Shown here piece after piece: positions 14,944 to 24,571 of a stretch of DNA of 39,004 nt. The position numbers and the translations under genes are program-made. The notes below the pieces were generated by a model. That model was not told the DNA's origin. It did not search any database and saw only the letters and a list, made by a program, of their open reading frames with translations. The stretch is from Accumulibacter sp. (GTDB lineage: Bacteria; Pseudomonadota; Gammaproteobacteria; Burkholderiales; Rhodocyclaceae), in NCBI GenBank assembly GCA_031266435.1, contig JAISAZ010000072.1, positions 1 to 39,004 of the forward strand, read 5' to 3'. Each line of letters begins with the position of its first letter. Position 1 is the stretch's first letter.

Positions 14944-15293
14944 TTGATTCGCCGACCAAGGCTGGACGCACGCGTCCCTCGGCGAAAAACTTACAGAGAA
15001 GTTGGAAACACAGACAGTATGAGAAAGGGTGAAGCCCCCTTCCCTGATCTCTCCCCACAGGAAGAGGGAATTTCATGAACAGGGGCTGTTCTCGGAATTA
15101 TTGATTTCTAAACAGGATTTGCGAATTACGCGAGCGCTCGACGAGCGCCACACCGACCCCGCGTCGAATTTACGACCACGAGCTGACTTCGGTGGATTCC
15201 CTCGGCGAGCTTTCGTCACGTTCCGAGGCGACCCCCGCCGTCACGGAAGGTAGGCTTCTCGGACCCACCGAGGGAGTGTCCCGAACCGACGCC
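14944..15293. other. Decayed region downstream of the polyvalent gene
   Basis: I see no convincing gene. The region follows the stop of the polyvalent protein, and its right part (15100-15293) has the codon texture of broken coding DNA without an open frame. A CCCCTTCCC...GGAAGAGGG inverted pair at about 15037-15069 could form a hairpin. Confidence 0.4.
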
Positions 15294-18200
15294 TCATCCC
15301 CAAGTGGGGACGCTCCCGCCGTCGCGGGCGGCGGCTATCGTCCGGGCATGGTGTCGAATATAGTGCGGAAGCACCTGGAGGTCAACCCTCAAGTCGATCA
15401 TCATCCGGCCTCCATCCGCCCAATCCGAGTACCCGGCCGCATGGGTGTAAACCTGACAAAATGGTAGATTTCCACCCATCCCCACGCTCGGCCCCGCGAG
15501 CGCGACGACCATCTCGTTCGCGTCCTCGCGGTTACGCACGTCGGCATCGACGAAAGGCAGCGGGTCGAACATATCCGCCGCGCCGACGTTCGACGACATA
15601 TCAATCCCGATCGCTGCGGGCGCGCCCTTGACCAGCACGTCCGCGAGCAGCCCGCCGCCGAGCGCCTCGTGCAGTGTGTCTTCGAGGTCGAACGGGTCAT
15701 CGTCGTCGCCGAAGGCCATCGAGAGCGCCGCTGCGAACGCCCCCATCGCCGGAAGACCCATCGCCCCGGCGAGCGCCATGTGGTTCGCCATGAACATCAG
15801 GAACGCCCGCTGCGCGTATCTACGCTCGGTCTTCGAGAGACCGGCTTTGAGGAAGGCGTCGCGGAACATACTCACCGCGTACGTCACCTGAATCAACTGG
15901 AACTTGCGGAACTGCGTCGCCACGCGCGCGAAGCCGTTGGCGTTGAAGAGCGGCGGCGCGTTGAAATTGCTGTAGTCCCCCTGCGTCATGTCGATCGTGC
16001 GCCCCGCGTATGCCACGGCTTCGGCATGTGCCTTCGCGGTGTCGTGCGTCGAATCAAAAGACTTCGCGTACTGAAGCCGGTACGCCGCGATCCCCGTCAC
16101 GATCCGGTTGACCATCTCCGAGCGCTGCATCGCCGTACTGAACCAGTCGTCGACGAGGCCGAGCGTCCGCGCCCAGCGGTTCGCCGACCGGGGTTTTACG
16201 CGCGCGCCCAGGTCCTGCGTGATCGTAATGTCGATACGTCCTTGGTCGACGAGTTCGCGGATCGCGGCCCGCACGTCTTCGGGCAGCGAGTCCGGGTCGT
16301 TCAGACTGCGGAGCTGTTCCTTCAGCTTTGACCACCCGCCGCGTGCGTTCGTCGTGTCATTGAACGCCCGACCGAGCGCCTGCCACGCCTCGGTTCCCCC
16401 GAAGGTCTTCATCAGGTAAGGCTGCGTGAAGAGTACCGGCTGCGTCAGGTTATACACATAGAACGCCGGTTTCGTCATCAGCTTCAGGAAAGACGTTCCC
16501 CGGAGCAGTCCATTGACGAGCGTGCTGTACGTCTGCGTCGCCGCATCCTTGCGCCGTGCCAGCGCGTTGAAGATCGGCATACGCTTCTCGCGCGTTCCGG
16601 GTTCCCGCGCTTGCGTGCGCATCTCTGCGAACGCCCGACGTTCCTGCTCACCCTCCGAGAGCGACGCGATGTAGCGTGCCGTCGCCATCCCGTGTGCCGC
16701 AAAGGCTTGGCGCGTCGAGTCCGCGTCCATCCCCGGAACGTTTCGCCGTTCGAGGTCGGACTTACGCGCGGACGAATCGGCGAGCTGCTGGATATACATC
16801 TCGGTCAAGAGATTCAGCATCTTGTTCCGTTCGGTCGACACGCCGTTCTCGTCCTCGGTATTCGGCGTCAGTGTATCGGCAAGACGCTTGAACACATCGA
16901 CCGGAATCCCCGCGTGCTTCGGCGCCTCCTCGCGCTCGAACGCCTCGACGAAGTCGTACGAACCCGCCAAGCCTCGCGCAAGTTCGTTCGCCGCGGCCTG
17001 GCTCTCGCGGAATGCAACGTTGTAATGCACCGAGTCGCTTCGCATCTTGTCGAGAGCGGCGGTATCTCCGTCCTCCTCGGCGTCGATGAAGTCCTGCGAC
17101 TTGGCGATCACCACGTGCGACCCCACGCGCTGGAGCGGCGCGTACAGCAGCATCCCCGACTCCTTCGGCGCGAGCAGGCGCAGCGTGTTTTCCATCTCGG
17201 TGCGCAGCCGCTTGATCTGCTGCTCGTCGTTCCTGCGGACCCGGTCGGTCGCCGTCTTGACCGCCGCGTCCAGTTCGTCGGCGTTGATCGTGTCGGTGTC
17301 GACCTCGCCGTCGGCGTCCTTGTACTTCGCCTCGAATTTTGTCCGCGCGGCGTTCTCCGCGCGGCGCAGCCGGTCGTTCTGCGTGCTGGTGATTTCCTGA
17401 ATTCTCTCCTCGACCGCCTGCTTGATCCGGTCGCGCGTCAGCGTTCCAATTTCCTCGTGAAGCTGCCGGTTGATCTGGAAGATTTCGTCGATCGACGCAC
17501 GCTGTTCCGGGGAGAACGCCTTGTAGCGCCTCGCCATGTCGGGGTCGTGCTTCACCGTCTCCGGCATCCAGTCGTAGCGCGTGAATACTTTTTGGTTCAT
17601 CGTCGCTTCGAGCACGAAGCCCCATACCGCGAGCGATTTACTCTGGTCGGCGCTCGTCCCGTCGAGTTTATCGACGCGGCGCATCACCTCGTCGATCCGC
17701 CCCTCGTTGTGCGTTTTCGCGGTTTCGCGGCGGCGCACGAGGTCGCCCCACTCGCGGGCTTTCGTCAGCCCCACGCTCTCGGCGATGTCGATGATCGAGT
17801 TCGTGAAGGCGGTGTAGTTCAGAGACTTCCGTGCGGCGACGCCGACGGCGTCCCAGCCCTGGCGCAGCCACTTCTCCGTGTCGGGCGAATACTTGCCCAG
17901 CCCCTCGACGAAACGGTCGGTCGCCCGGTTGATCCCGTCGGCGATCTTCGAGAGGGTGGGGGTGGAGAGATCGTCACGGGCGATGTGGGATTCGGCGAGG
18001 GAGAAGAAAACGTCGTTGCTATTAATGCTAGTGCTGCCTGCTATATTTGCTAGAGGCTCGCCTGTTTCAGGGTCTAGTTCTACCGATACGGCGTCGAGGT
18101 TGATTTTCTTGTCTAAGGATGCTACAATTTCTTCAGCGCTTCGGATGGGGGTGAACGCGGAACCCGCAGGGTTTGCTGATTCATCTAACGAACTCCGAAG

Positions 18201-21200
18201 CGCTTTCAATTCTTGTAGCTCAATCGAGTAGACTCGGTGCCCATGCAGTATAGATTCCTTGGCAGTCAGCCAAGCGTACCCGGTTTCTCCGTCCAAGATA
18301 AACGGTGCGGCAAAACGTTTGACCGATCTAAGGTTGCTGGCGGCGCTGTTGGGTAGTGGCCGCGGCGGTCTGCTCTCAACCAGAGTCGCGTGCTTCCATA
18401 GGTTTTCGATGTTCGCGGCGACCGCGTTATGCTGCCCCGCGGTAAAACCATTGGCGATACTTTTCAACTCCGCCGTGCCGCTGATCAATTTAGTAGCCTG
18501 CGAAGAATTTATCTGCGCAGTGATTCCTGTTTCCAGGTTCAGCAAACTACGCTTTCGTAACGCTTCGATCGATTCCAGCGCTTCGGCGCGCGTAAGCGAA
18601 TTCTTTCTAATGCGCAGATCGTGCGCAGGTTCCCAATCCCCGAATGCTTCTTTGAATTCCGGTGTTCGCACTTGTACCCACTGCTCGTAATTTAATTTTG
18701 TCCCCCCCGCAGTTTTGACGCGGTCGTACGCTGCGCGCCCACCATACGCGCGTTCGGTTTCTTTGAACGACGCACTGTCTGGGTCTACTATATATTCTAC
18801 TGCGCCGGTACCCGCGCCTTTGTTTTCGGAGCGGCGTGAGTAAAAAGTCTCGCCGAGGTCGTTGACAAGTTTTTTACGCTGAATTACATTGCGCCTGTTA
18901 CGGAACAACGCCCCAATGGACACGACCCAGAAACGCGCCGTAGCCGAAGCCCCGCTTCTTGGTGGGGCTTCATCGTTTACGGGGTTCTGATCACGCGCGT
19001 ACGCGGGCTTTACCGCTTCACCAGGGCGCGTCTGCAACCCGGCTTCCATGCGGTCTCGTAGAACTTCCCAGCCTTTGTGCTCCCCTTCCTCGTGCTGCGG
19101 CGTAATCGTAGTAATCTCTCCGTCCCGGACGGCAACCACGATTGGCTCGCCCTTTGCTGTCACGGCATCAACGATAACCGTCGCGCTCCCATACTTATGT
19201 GGATAAGCGAAAAGCGGGTCATGCAACAACGCCGGGAGATTCAAAAACACGTCAAGCGGAACGTCCCGGTGCTTCTCGGCGATCTTCCGGGCGACCGCGC
19301 CGGAGATCGTGATCGTCTTGCTCTTTTCACCAAGGTATTGCAAGACGGCGGGGGTCTTTATCTGCGCCGTGACCCGGGGGTTCTTCGCTGCGGCCTTCAA
19401 GAAAGACTCCAGCGACTTCCGCCACGCCTTGACCTCGGCTTCGGTCGGGGTCAGCCCCATGCTGTATGCTACACTGGCACCGGCCCCGACAGGAGCGGAG
19501 CGCGCCGACGTTCCACCGTTGGCAGACCCATGCACATTGGGGCCACCCTCGTACTGCCTGAACACACTCTCGATAAACGCCCGCGCCGCTTCGTCGGGTC
19601 CTTTTTCCAGCTTTCGCGCCCAGTCGAAGAACCCGAAGCGCCGTGCGAGGTTTGCCAGCCAGCGCTTCACAGTGTTGATAAACCCCTGCGGTGGTGCGGT
19701 TCTCTCGGCGAGCTGCGCCAGTGCTTCCTCGATCGCGCGCGTTCGCGCCTCCGCGGCACCGTTGTTCTTGGAGAGCGCTTGACCTTCACCGGTGGCAAGC
19801 CAAGCGTCCGCGGTTGCGCGCACGTCCGGGGACGTGTTGTACAGCCGGTTCATCGCCGCACGGTACTCTCCCGGCGGCAGGAAACTACGCACGCCGTAGT
19901 GCAGCAGCTCGTGCCACAGCGTCTCCAGAATGTCGGCGGGGGTCGTCAGACTCTCCGAGACGAGGAAGACGCGCCCGCCCGACACGAATCCCTTGGGTCT
20001 GCCACCCCGGTTCGCATCCTTGATCCTCGACAGAATGTCCCGGACGGCTTCAACGTCGTCGCTGCTTGGGTTCTCGTTCCCGATGATCTTCATCAGGCGG
20101 GCGAGGTTCGGGTCCTTGGCGAGCGCCGCGAGGTCGCTGCTTTGCAGCACGACGACGGGAATCTTTCGTGCGAAGCGCTTGAGCTGCGACGCCACGCGCT
20201 GCGCGACGCGCTGGAGGGTCATCCACTTCGGGGCCTTGCCGGTCGCGGTCAGTTTCGAGCGGGAGTAGGGCGGGTCGAAGGAATTGATCTCCACGTTTTC
20301 TTCGGAGACGAGTCCTTCGGCCATGTCCCGCGCGAGATTGACGTTCGCGTCTTCGTCCTGAAACGCCGTGCTCTGTGTACTTTCGGCTGGGCTAACCTCG
20401 TCGGCGATCCAGTCTTCAAAGTCCTCGGCGCGCGATTCCCAATCCGAGACTTCGTTTTCTGTGAGAGACTTTGCCCCGCGCAGCTCGGCGAGGAACCCGT
20501 GCAGGCTTTTCTTCAGCTCGTTACCCTGTACGCTGGGAAGCAAATCGGCAAGCCGCTCTGTCATCGCACGCACGCGCCCTTTAAGCGCAAGCTCGGCAGG
20601 GTCGGGCGCTTGCTCTGCTACGGATTGCTCGAGGTCGGCGATCTCGTCTTCCCAATCCTGAAGGTCGGACGCGTCGTACTCGGTCTCGTTTTCTATCGCG
20701 CGCGCAAGCTGCGCTTTGGTCGCGGCGAGCCGCTTGTTTCCTTCTGGAATCTGGACTTCCGCCAGACGCGCGAGCGCATCTGCTTTACGCTCCGCGTTCT
20801 CCGCGCTGGGTTCAGCTTCCGGCTCGGATACCGTCTCGTCGAACGAGTCGCTGGAAACGGGGAGGTCCGGCGACCCGGAAGTGCTGCTTACGCCGTCTTC
20901 GCTTTTCCTTGCTGCGCGGGTGTTTGGCGAGCGGCGGGCGTCGGCTGCGTCGAGCGTTTCTGCAATGAGAGCGGTGGCGGCGTCCCGAAGATTATTCGCG
21001 GCGTTGCGAACGGATGCCAGCTCGGCACCGGATCGTTCGGGCCCAAATGAATTATCTTCGCCATAGTTGTACTCCTCCTTACTTGGGAACCAAGCATGGA
21101 ACTGCCTAGTCACTACAGTATATTTCCCGCCGAGCGCAAGTGCAACACGCGTCGCCAAAGTCTTGATCGGGATCGCCGCGGTTACGCTCGCCGGAACCAG

Positions 21201-22928
21201 AATCGCCATAGCCCCGCCGACGGTTGTGTGTCCTTCGATTGGCTTTGTTCCTTTGACCTCGATCTGACGGAGCTTGTCGTAAATTTCACGGACGAACTCG
21301 ATGCTCGAATCCTCGGGGAGACGGACCACCAGGGACTCGACGGCTTCGGACCCTTTGAACGACGTGGGAGCCACCGTCATCATGCTGTCCTGCGAGAGCA
21401 CGTAGCCGAGGCGTTTCGTCGCTTCGATGATCTTCGCTGCGTCGGTGGCGTCGGCAAGGACGAGCGCGAACGACGGGTTCGTGTCGTCGAGGTATCCGCC
21501 GAACTGCCCCTGGACTTCGCCCTGCGCGCCCACGTCGTCCATTGCCTGCGGGACGATTTCTTTCGCAATCCGTTCGCTGGCGGCTTGCCGCTCGGCGTCG
21601 GACATCGCGCGCCAGCGTTCGGTCAGCTCGACATTGTTGGGGTCGGGCGCGACCTCGAAGAGGATACGCGTCCCCGGCGTTGAGGGTTCTACTTCCCGCG
21701 TTTCGCCTTTTTCTTCGGCACCTCGCGCAGCTCGTGCTTCGCGGTTTTCATCGGCGCGGCGGTCTTGCTTCTCTTGGCCCGCGTCCCGCTCGGCAGTTTG
21801 AACGGACCCGCTTCGGGGCTGGGCCCCAGCCCTTTGAACCTGAGTTTCGGGAGCGGCATTTACGTCTCCTTGGCGGGGTTGTCCGGTTTCAGCAGCTCCA
21901 GTGCCGCCGCCATCCGCTTGTACGTGAGAGCCAGCTTGTCCGCTTTCGCGGCCTTGAGACGATAGTTCGCGGCTGTTTGTTGCCTCTGAATTTGGCGGTA
22001 TTGCTCGTCGTTGTTCTGATCCATTTGCGTTCCTTTCGTTGAATCGTTCGTCAAGTTCGGCGTTGTACGCGGCTTCGTTGTCTTTCCGCGCGGCCTGGAG
22101 CGCGTTGAAGATGTCCGCGTACTTGGCGCGTTTCTTCGACGCGGCGTTGATCACCGCGGTCAGCCCCGCTTCGGTGATACGTTTTCTCCACCGGTCGCTC
22201 AAGGCTTCCTGAACCAGCGGGAGGTTGTACCGGGTCGGCTTGAACCCGTACGTCCGCTCGATGTTCTGCGCGTCGATGCGCGCACCCTCTTTTTCCCGTC
22301 GCGCGTCGATGCGTTCCTGCTCGCGCTGCGCCTTGTCCGCAGCGGATAGTTTCCGGCGGGGTTGTTTTGCTTGCGGCGCGGGAGCGGTCGTCGCTCCGAG
22401 TCCGGGAGCAGCGCCGGCAGGCGGCGGTGGAGGCGGTGGGAGCTGCGGGGGCGCGGGGGCCTGCGCGATCGCCGGCACTCCGGGCGGCAGGCTCGGCGCT
22501 GGAGGCGGAGCTGGCAGTGCCGCAGGGGGTTCGGTCGAAAACTCTCCCGCGAGCGCCGAGTGATTGCGTATTTCTTCTATCGCGGTGGCAAAGTCTTCCC
22601 GCGAAATCTTGCCCGTAACCAGAAGCTGCTCGGCCATCAGGATGTATCGAACGTCACCGGGCACCGGTCGGAACCCATACTGTTCCTCGATACGACGCGC
22701 CGCGCGCTCCATGAGGTTTGGCGGCGTCTGTTGCGCCGTCGGCACCAGCGCCCCGCCGCTTGGCCGTGGCGGAATCCCGCCGAGAACCAGCACGCCCCCA
22801 GCGGCAGGTGGCGCCGGCGGAAAATCTGGAACCGCTTGCATCTCCGCCGACGGCCCGCGAGGCATCGGGGGCATTTCTGCCGGACCGGAGGGCGGGGGAG
22901 GCGGAGCCTCGCCGACCCGCTTCGGCAA
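15294..22928 (-). CDS. Giant polyvalent phage protein (peptidase, MuF-C, LPD3, PLxRFG-like)
   Basis: A 2544-codon frame, of the size and style of phage/mobile-element polyvalent proteins thought to enter the host with the DNA. Parts in order: two related ~40-residue units, RIEEQYGFRPVPGDV (~75) and NIERTYGFKPTRYNL (~225), within Pro/Ala-rich linkers; a disordered linker ~290-415; a domain from TRILFEVAPDPNN (~420). Next come a zincin peptidase with HELLH at ~1006-1010, a MuF-C-like nuclease-fold domain (~1155-1290), an LPD3-like domain (~1346-1576; EFKEAFGDWE), long coiled coils (~1650-2100), and a PLxRFG/LPD38-like C-terminal part (~2140-2483; FRKFQLIQVTYAV). The apparent start is TTG at 22928, with a stop eight codons upstream, so the 5' end may be truncated. 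The last ~60 residues look degenerate. Domain names are from recall. Confidence 0.75.
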   Translation of the reverse strand: MPKRVGEAPPPPPSGPAEMPPMPRGPSAEMQAVPDFPPAPPAAGGVLVLGGIPPRPSGGALVPTAQQTPPNLMERAARRIEEQYGFRPVPGDVRYILMAEQLLVTGKISREDFATAIEEIRNHSALAGEFSTEPPAALPAPPPAPSLPPGVPAIAQAPAPPQLPPPPPPPAGAAPGLGATTAPAPQAKQPRRKLSAADKAQREQERIDARREKEGARIDAQNIERTYGFKPTRYNLPLVQEALSDRWRKRITEAGLTAVINAASKKRAKYADIFNALQAARKDNEAAYNAELDERFNERNANGSEQRRAIPPNSEATNSRELSSQGRESGQAGSHVQADGGGTGAAETGQPRQGDVNAAPETQVQRAGAQPRSGSVQTAERDAGQEKQDRRADENREARAARGAEEKGETREVEPSTPGTRILFEVAPDPNNVELTERWRAMSDAERQAASERIAKEIVPQAMDDVGAQGEVQGQFGGYLDDTNPSFALVLADATDAAKIIEATKRLGYVLSQDSMMTVAPTSFKGSEAVESLVVRLPEDSSIEFVREIYDKLRQIEVKGTKPIEGHTTVGGAMAILVPASVTAAIPIKTLATRVALALGGKYTVVTRQFHAWFPSKEEYNYGEDNSFGPERSGAELASVRNAANNLRDAATALIAETLDAADARRSPNTRAARKSEDGVSSTSGSPDLPVSSDSFDETVSEPEAEPSAENAERKADALARLAEVQIPEGNKRLAATKAQLARAIENETEYDASDLQDWEDEIADLEQSVAEQAPDPAELALKGRVRAMTERLADLLPSVQGNELKKSLHGFLAELRGAKSLTENEVSDWESRAEDFEDWIADEVSPAESTQSTAFQDEDANVNLARDMAEGLVSEENVEINSFDPPYSRSKLTATGKAPKWMTLQRVAQRVASQLKRFARKIPVVVLQSSDLAALAKDPNLARLMKIIGNENPSSDDVEAVRDILSRIKDANRGGRPKGFVSGGRVFLVSESLTTPADILETLWHELLHYGVRSFLPPGEYRAAMNRLYNTSPDVRATADAWLATGEGQALSKNNGAAEARTRAIEEALAQLAERTAPPQGFINTVKRWLANLARRFGFFDWARKLEKGPDEAARAFIESVFRQYEGGPNVHGSANGGTSARSAPVGAGASVAYSMGLTPTEAEVKAWRKSLESFLKAAAKNPRVTAQIKTPAVLQYLGEKSKTITISGAVARKIAEKHRDVPLDVFLNLPALLHDPLFAYPHKYGSATVIVDAVTAKGEPIVVAVRDGEITTITPQHEEGEHKGWEVLRDRMEAGLQTRPGEAVKPAYARDQNPVNDEAPPRSGASATARFWVVSIGALFRNRRNVIQRKKLVNDLGETFYSRRSENKGAGTGAVEYIVDPDSASFKETERAYGGRAAYDRVKTAGGTKLNYEQWVQVRTPEFKEAFGDWEPAHDLRIRKNSLTRAEALESIEALRKRSLLNLETGITAQINSSQATKLISGTAELKSIANGFTAGQHNAVAANIENLWKHATLVESRPPRPLPNSAASNLRSVKRFAAPFILDGETGYAWLTAKESILHGHRVYSIELQELKALRSSLDESANPAGSAFTPIRSAEEIVASLDKKINLDAVSVELDPETGEPLANIAGSTSINSNDVFFSLAESHIARDDLSTPTLSKIADGINRATDRFVEGLGKYSPDTEKWLRQGWDAVGVAARKSLNYTAFTNSIIDIAESVGLTKAREWGDLVRRRETAKTHNEGRIDEVMRRVDKLDGTSADQSKSLAVWGFVLEATMNQKVFTRYDWMPETVKHDPDMARRYKAFSPEQRASIDEIFQINRQLHEEIGTLTRDRIKQAVEERIQEITSTQNDRLRRAENAARTKFEAKYKDADGEVDTDTINADELDAAVKTATDRVRRNDEQQIKRLRTEMENTLRLLAPKESGMLLYAPLQRVGSHVVIAKSQDFIDAEEDGDTAALDKMRSDSVHYNVAFRESQAAANELARGLAGSYDFVEAFEREEAPKHAGIPVDVFKRLADTLTPNTEDENGVSTERNKMLNLLTEMYIQQLADSSARKSDLERRNVPGMDADSTRQAFAAHGMATARYIASLSEGEQERRAFAEMRTQAREPGTREKRMPIFNALARRKDAATQTYSTLVNGLLRGTSFLKLMTKPAFYVYNLTQPVLFTQPYLMKTFGGTEAWQALGRAFNDTTNARGGWSKLKEQLRSLNDPDSLPEDVRAAIRELVDQGRIDITITQDLGARVKPRSANRWARTLGLVDDWFSTAMQRSEMVNRIVTGIAAYRLQYAKSFDSTHDTAKAHAEAVAYAGRTIDMTQGDYSNFNAPPLFNANGFARVATQFRKFQLIQVTYAVSMFRDAFLKAGLSKTERRYAQRAFLMFMANHMALAGAMGLPAMGAFAAALSMAFGDDDDPFDLEDTLHEALGGGLLADVLVKGAPAAIGIDMSSNVGAADMFDPLPFVDADVRNREDANEMVVALAGPSVGMGGNLPFCQVYTHAAGYSDWADGGRMMIDLRVDLQVLPHYIRHHARTIAAARDGGSVPTWG
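21689..21859 (-). CDS. Nested small basic protein (second of two)
   Basis: This 56-residue Lys/Arg-rich protein starts MPLPKLRFKGLGPSPEAG and ends KTAKHELREVPKKKAKRGK. It lies inside the giant gene but in another frame. Its ATG follows AAGGAG at 6-nt spacing and comes immediately after the stop codon of the nested upstream gene. Its codons end in G or C at roughly 80% of positions, as real genes here do, whereas the giant frame over the same bases drops to near 50%. This suggests it is a genuine gene, possibly a nucleic-acid-binding or small virion protein; no family is recognised with confidence. Confidence 0.6.
   Translation of the reverse strand: MPLPKLRFKGLGPSPEAGPFKLPSGTRAKRSKTAAPMKTAKHELREVPKKKAKRGK
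21860..22024 (-). CDS. Nested small protein (first of two)
   Basis: This 54-residue helical protein starts MDQNNDEQYRQIQRQQTAAN and continues YRLKAAKADKLALTYKRMAA. It lies in the same alternate frame as the next nested gene. The ATG at 22024 follows AAGGA at 6-nt spacing; an earlier ATG at 22054 has no comparable site. The third codon positions are GC-rich in this frame and mixed in the giant frame. The sequence has the heptad-like look of small phage proteins. It ends with TAA directly before the ATG of the second small gene, a layout typical of phage gene pairs. Confidence 0.6.
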   Translation of the reverse strand: MDQNNDEQYRQIQRQQTAANYRLKAAKADKLALTYKRMAAALELLKPDNPAKET

Positions 22929-22982
22929 AGCGGATCGAATGAGGATTCAATACTTATGCGAAGTCAGTCTGAACGAAGCGCC

Positions 22983-24140
22983 TCAGCAAATTTCGGTATT
23001 CAAAATATCCATGTACTGCGAGTAAGCGAAGAGCCGGTTGCGCTTGCCGTCGTTCATTTGGCGCACGATACCCGCCTTCTCCAGCTTCGCCAGAGTTTTG
23101 TTCACCGTCGCCACGGTCAAGCCGGTCTTTTCGGAAAGCCATGCGGCGGTGACGATGGGGCGTTCCAGTAGCGCGGCATGTATTCGCCCGGCGGAAGGCG
23201 CGGCGCGGCCAAGCCGCGCGATGCGCGCCGCGTCGTCTTCCGCTATTTTCGAGAGTTTACCGATCGACTCCACACCCTGCGTGGCGGTCGCGGCGACGGC
23301 CTCGGCAAAAAACAGTAGCCACGCCTCCCAATCGCCGGTCACGCGGACGCCGTTCAGCAGTTCATAATAATATTGCCGGTGTTCCTTGAAATAGAGGCTC
23401 AAGGTGAGCAAGGGTTTTCGCAAGACTCCGTTTTCGTACAGGATGAGCGGAATCAACAGGCGACCCAAACGCCCGTTACCGTCAAGGAAGGGGTGAATCG
23501 TTTCAAACTGGACGTGTGCCAAGGCGGCCTTCAAAAGCGGCGGCGTCGCCTGCGGTATGTCGTGCAGGAACTTTTCCAGGTCGCTCAGGCATTCCAGCAT
23601 ACTTTGAGGAGGTGGCGGCACGAAAGATGCGTTGCCCGGACGTGTGCCGCCTACCCAGTTCTGACTGCGCCGAAACCCCCCCGGAGCCGCGTACCGTCCA
23701 CGAGCTTCGGCCAACAGAACGCCGTGTATTTCACGGAACAGGCGTAGCGAAAGAGGAAAGCCCTCGGTCAAGCGCTTCAGACCATAGTCCAGCGCAGCGA
23801 CGTAATTGCTCACTTCTCGTACATCCGCCAGTGGAACACCGGGTGTCTGGGAGATTTCGTACAGCAGCAGGTCGGAAAGCGACGATTGCGTCCCTTCGAT
23901 CATCGAGGAAAGCACAGCCTCTTTTCGGATGGTCGTGTAAAGAAAGAGCGGCGCCCTTGGCAGCATCGTCGATGCGGCGTCGAGCCGCCCGAGAGCGAGC
24001 AGCGCGGCGTCAAAAGCGGCCAGCAGTTCCGGCGACCACTCGATCGGCGGTTTTGGGGGCAAGGGATCCGGCACAAAAGCTTTTACCCTTTCACCTACCG
24101 TGCTGATGGTCAGAGTGTGGCCTTGCAGGGGGCGTTTCAC
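22983..24140 (-). CDS. Fic-domain AMP-transferase with C-terminal winged helix
   Basis: This 385-residue protein has the full Fic motif HPFLDGNGRLGR at residues 216-227 (His216 catalytic). The inhibitory alpha-helix motif is N-terminal (SSMIEG, Ser78...Glu82-Gly83), so it is a class II Fic protein, normally autoinhibited. The N-terminal ~40 residues are the Fic_N-type arm and residues ~328-362 (TAAWLSEKTGLTVATVNKTLAKLEKAGIV) form a winged helix-turn-helix. Class II Fic enzymes transfer AMP from ATP to target proteins; the target here is unknown. The start is GTG with AGGA upstream. It lies 54 bp upstream of the giant phage gene, whose apparent start is unusual. Confidence 0.9.
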   Translation of the reverse strand: MKRPLQGHTLTISTVGERVKAFVPDPLPPKPPIEWSPELLAAFDAALLALGRLDAASTMLPRAPLFLYTTIRKEAVLSSMIEGTQSSLSDLLLYEISQTPGVPLADVREVSNYVAALDYGLKRLTEGFPLSLRLFREIHGVLLAEARGRYAAPGGFRRSQNWVGGTRPGNASFVPPPPQSMLECLSDLEKFLHDIPQATPPLLKAALAHVQFETIHPFLDGNGRLGRLLIPLILYENGVLRKPLLTLSLYFKEHRQYYYELLNGVRVTGDWEAWLLFFAEAVAATATQGVESIGKLSKIAEDDAARIARLGRAAPSAGRIHAALLERPIVTAAWLSEKTGLTVATVNKTLAKLEKAGIVRQMNDGKRNRLFAYSQYMDILNTEIC

Positions 24141-24148
24141 GGGAATCC

Positions 24149-24197
24149 TAAAATAAGTTCGTCGGTTATTTTATTTTCAGGCTCTATCATAAAATAA
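24149..24197. promoter_or_regulatory. Iterated TAAAATAA operator upstream of fic
   Basis: A perfect 9-bp inverted repeat TTATTTTAT / ATAAAATAA (24166-24174 and 24189-24197, 14-bp spacer) is joined by a third half-site TAAAATAA at 24149-24156, only 9 bp upstream of the GTG start. Three copies of an AT-rich box in a GC-rich genome suggest binding sites, possibly for the Fic protein's own winged helix. No clear -35/-10 pair is assigned. Confidence 0.55.
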
Positions 24198-24571
24198 AAA
24201 GCGCCATAGAGGTGTGTAGCGCCCCGATACTCACCGGGAAGCCAAGAAGTGGATGGCATGGAGAAGGATGTGACTTACCGTCCCGCGATCGTTCTGGCTC
24301 TCCCTTCGTCCAGTCCAATCCATACCTCTGCTGTCATTTTATCCGCCGCTGTGTTGGGCATCGCTTCGCTCACCCCAACCTATGCCGCCGCTGGGCACGG
24401 CACGCCGTGCCCCTACGAGAACCCAGCGCATCTGGCAATCGCCGTGCCTCTCGCTTCGCTCTGCCCTATACCGGTTCTTCCCGATCGGTTTTCATCTGAT
24501 CCCTGATCCCTGACATCTGATCCCTGATATGCGCATACGGAATCGTTGTGGCTCTCGTTCCTCAGCCCAAC
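24198..24571. repeat. Dispersed repeats downstream of tsaD
   Basis: There is no gene. The block holds CCAACCTATGCCGCCGCTGGG followed by the GGGCACGGC/GCCGTGCCC hairpin (24393-24412), and CCGATCGGTTTTCATC near 24480. It also holds TCTGATCCCTGATCCCTGA units (24495-24527) and a GCGCATACGGAATCGTTG stretch (24531-24549). The same set, in the same order or as parts, occurs at 25750-25995 and in inverted form at 5681-5905. It appears to be a mosaic intergenic repeat family. Confidence 0.75.

Noticed and set aside
14872-15078. Short plus-strand frames to the right of paralog C
   Set aside because: No ribosome site, no family resemblance, and the opposite strand holds a phage relic.
19077-21050. 657-codon plus-strand frame opposite the giant phage gene
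   Set aside because: Composition is that of an antisense shadow, while the minus-strand frame has recognisable domains.
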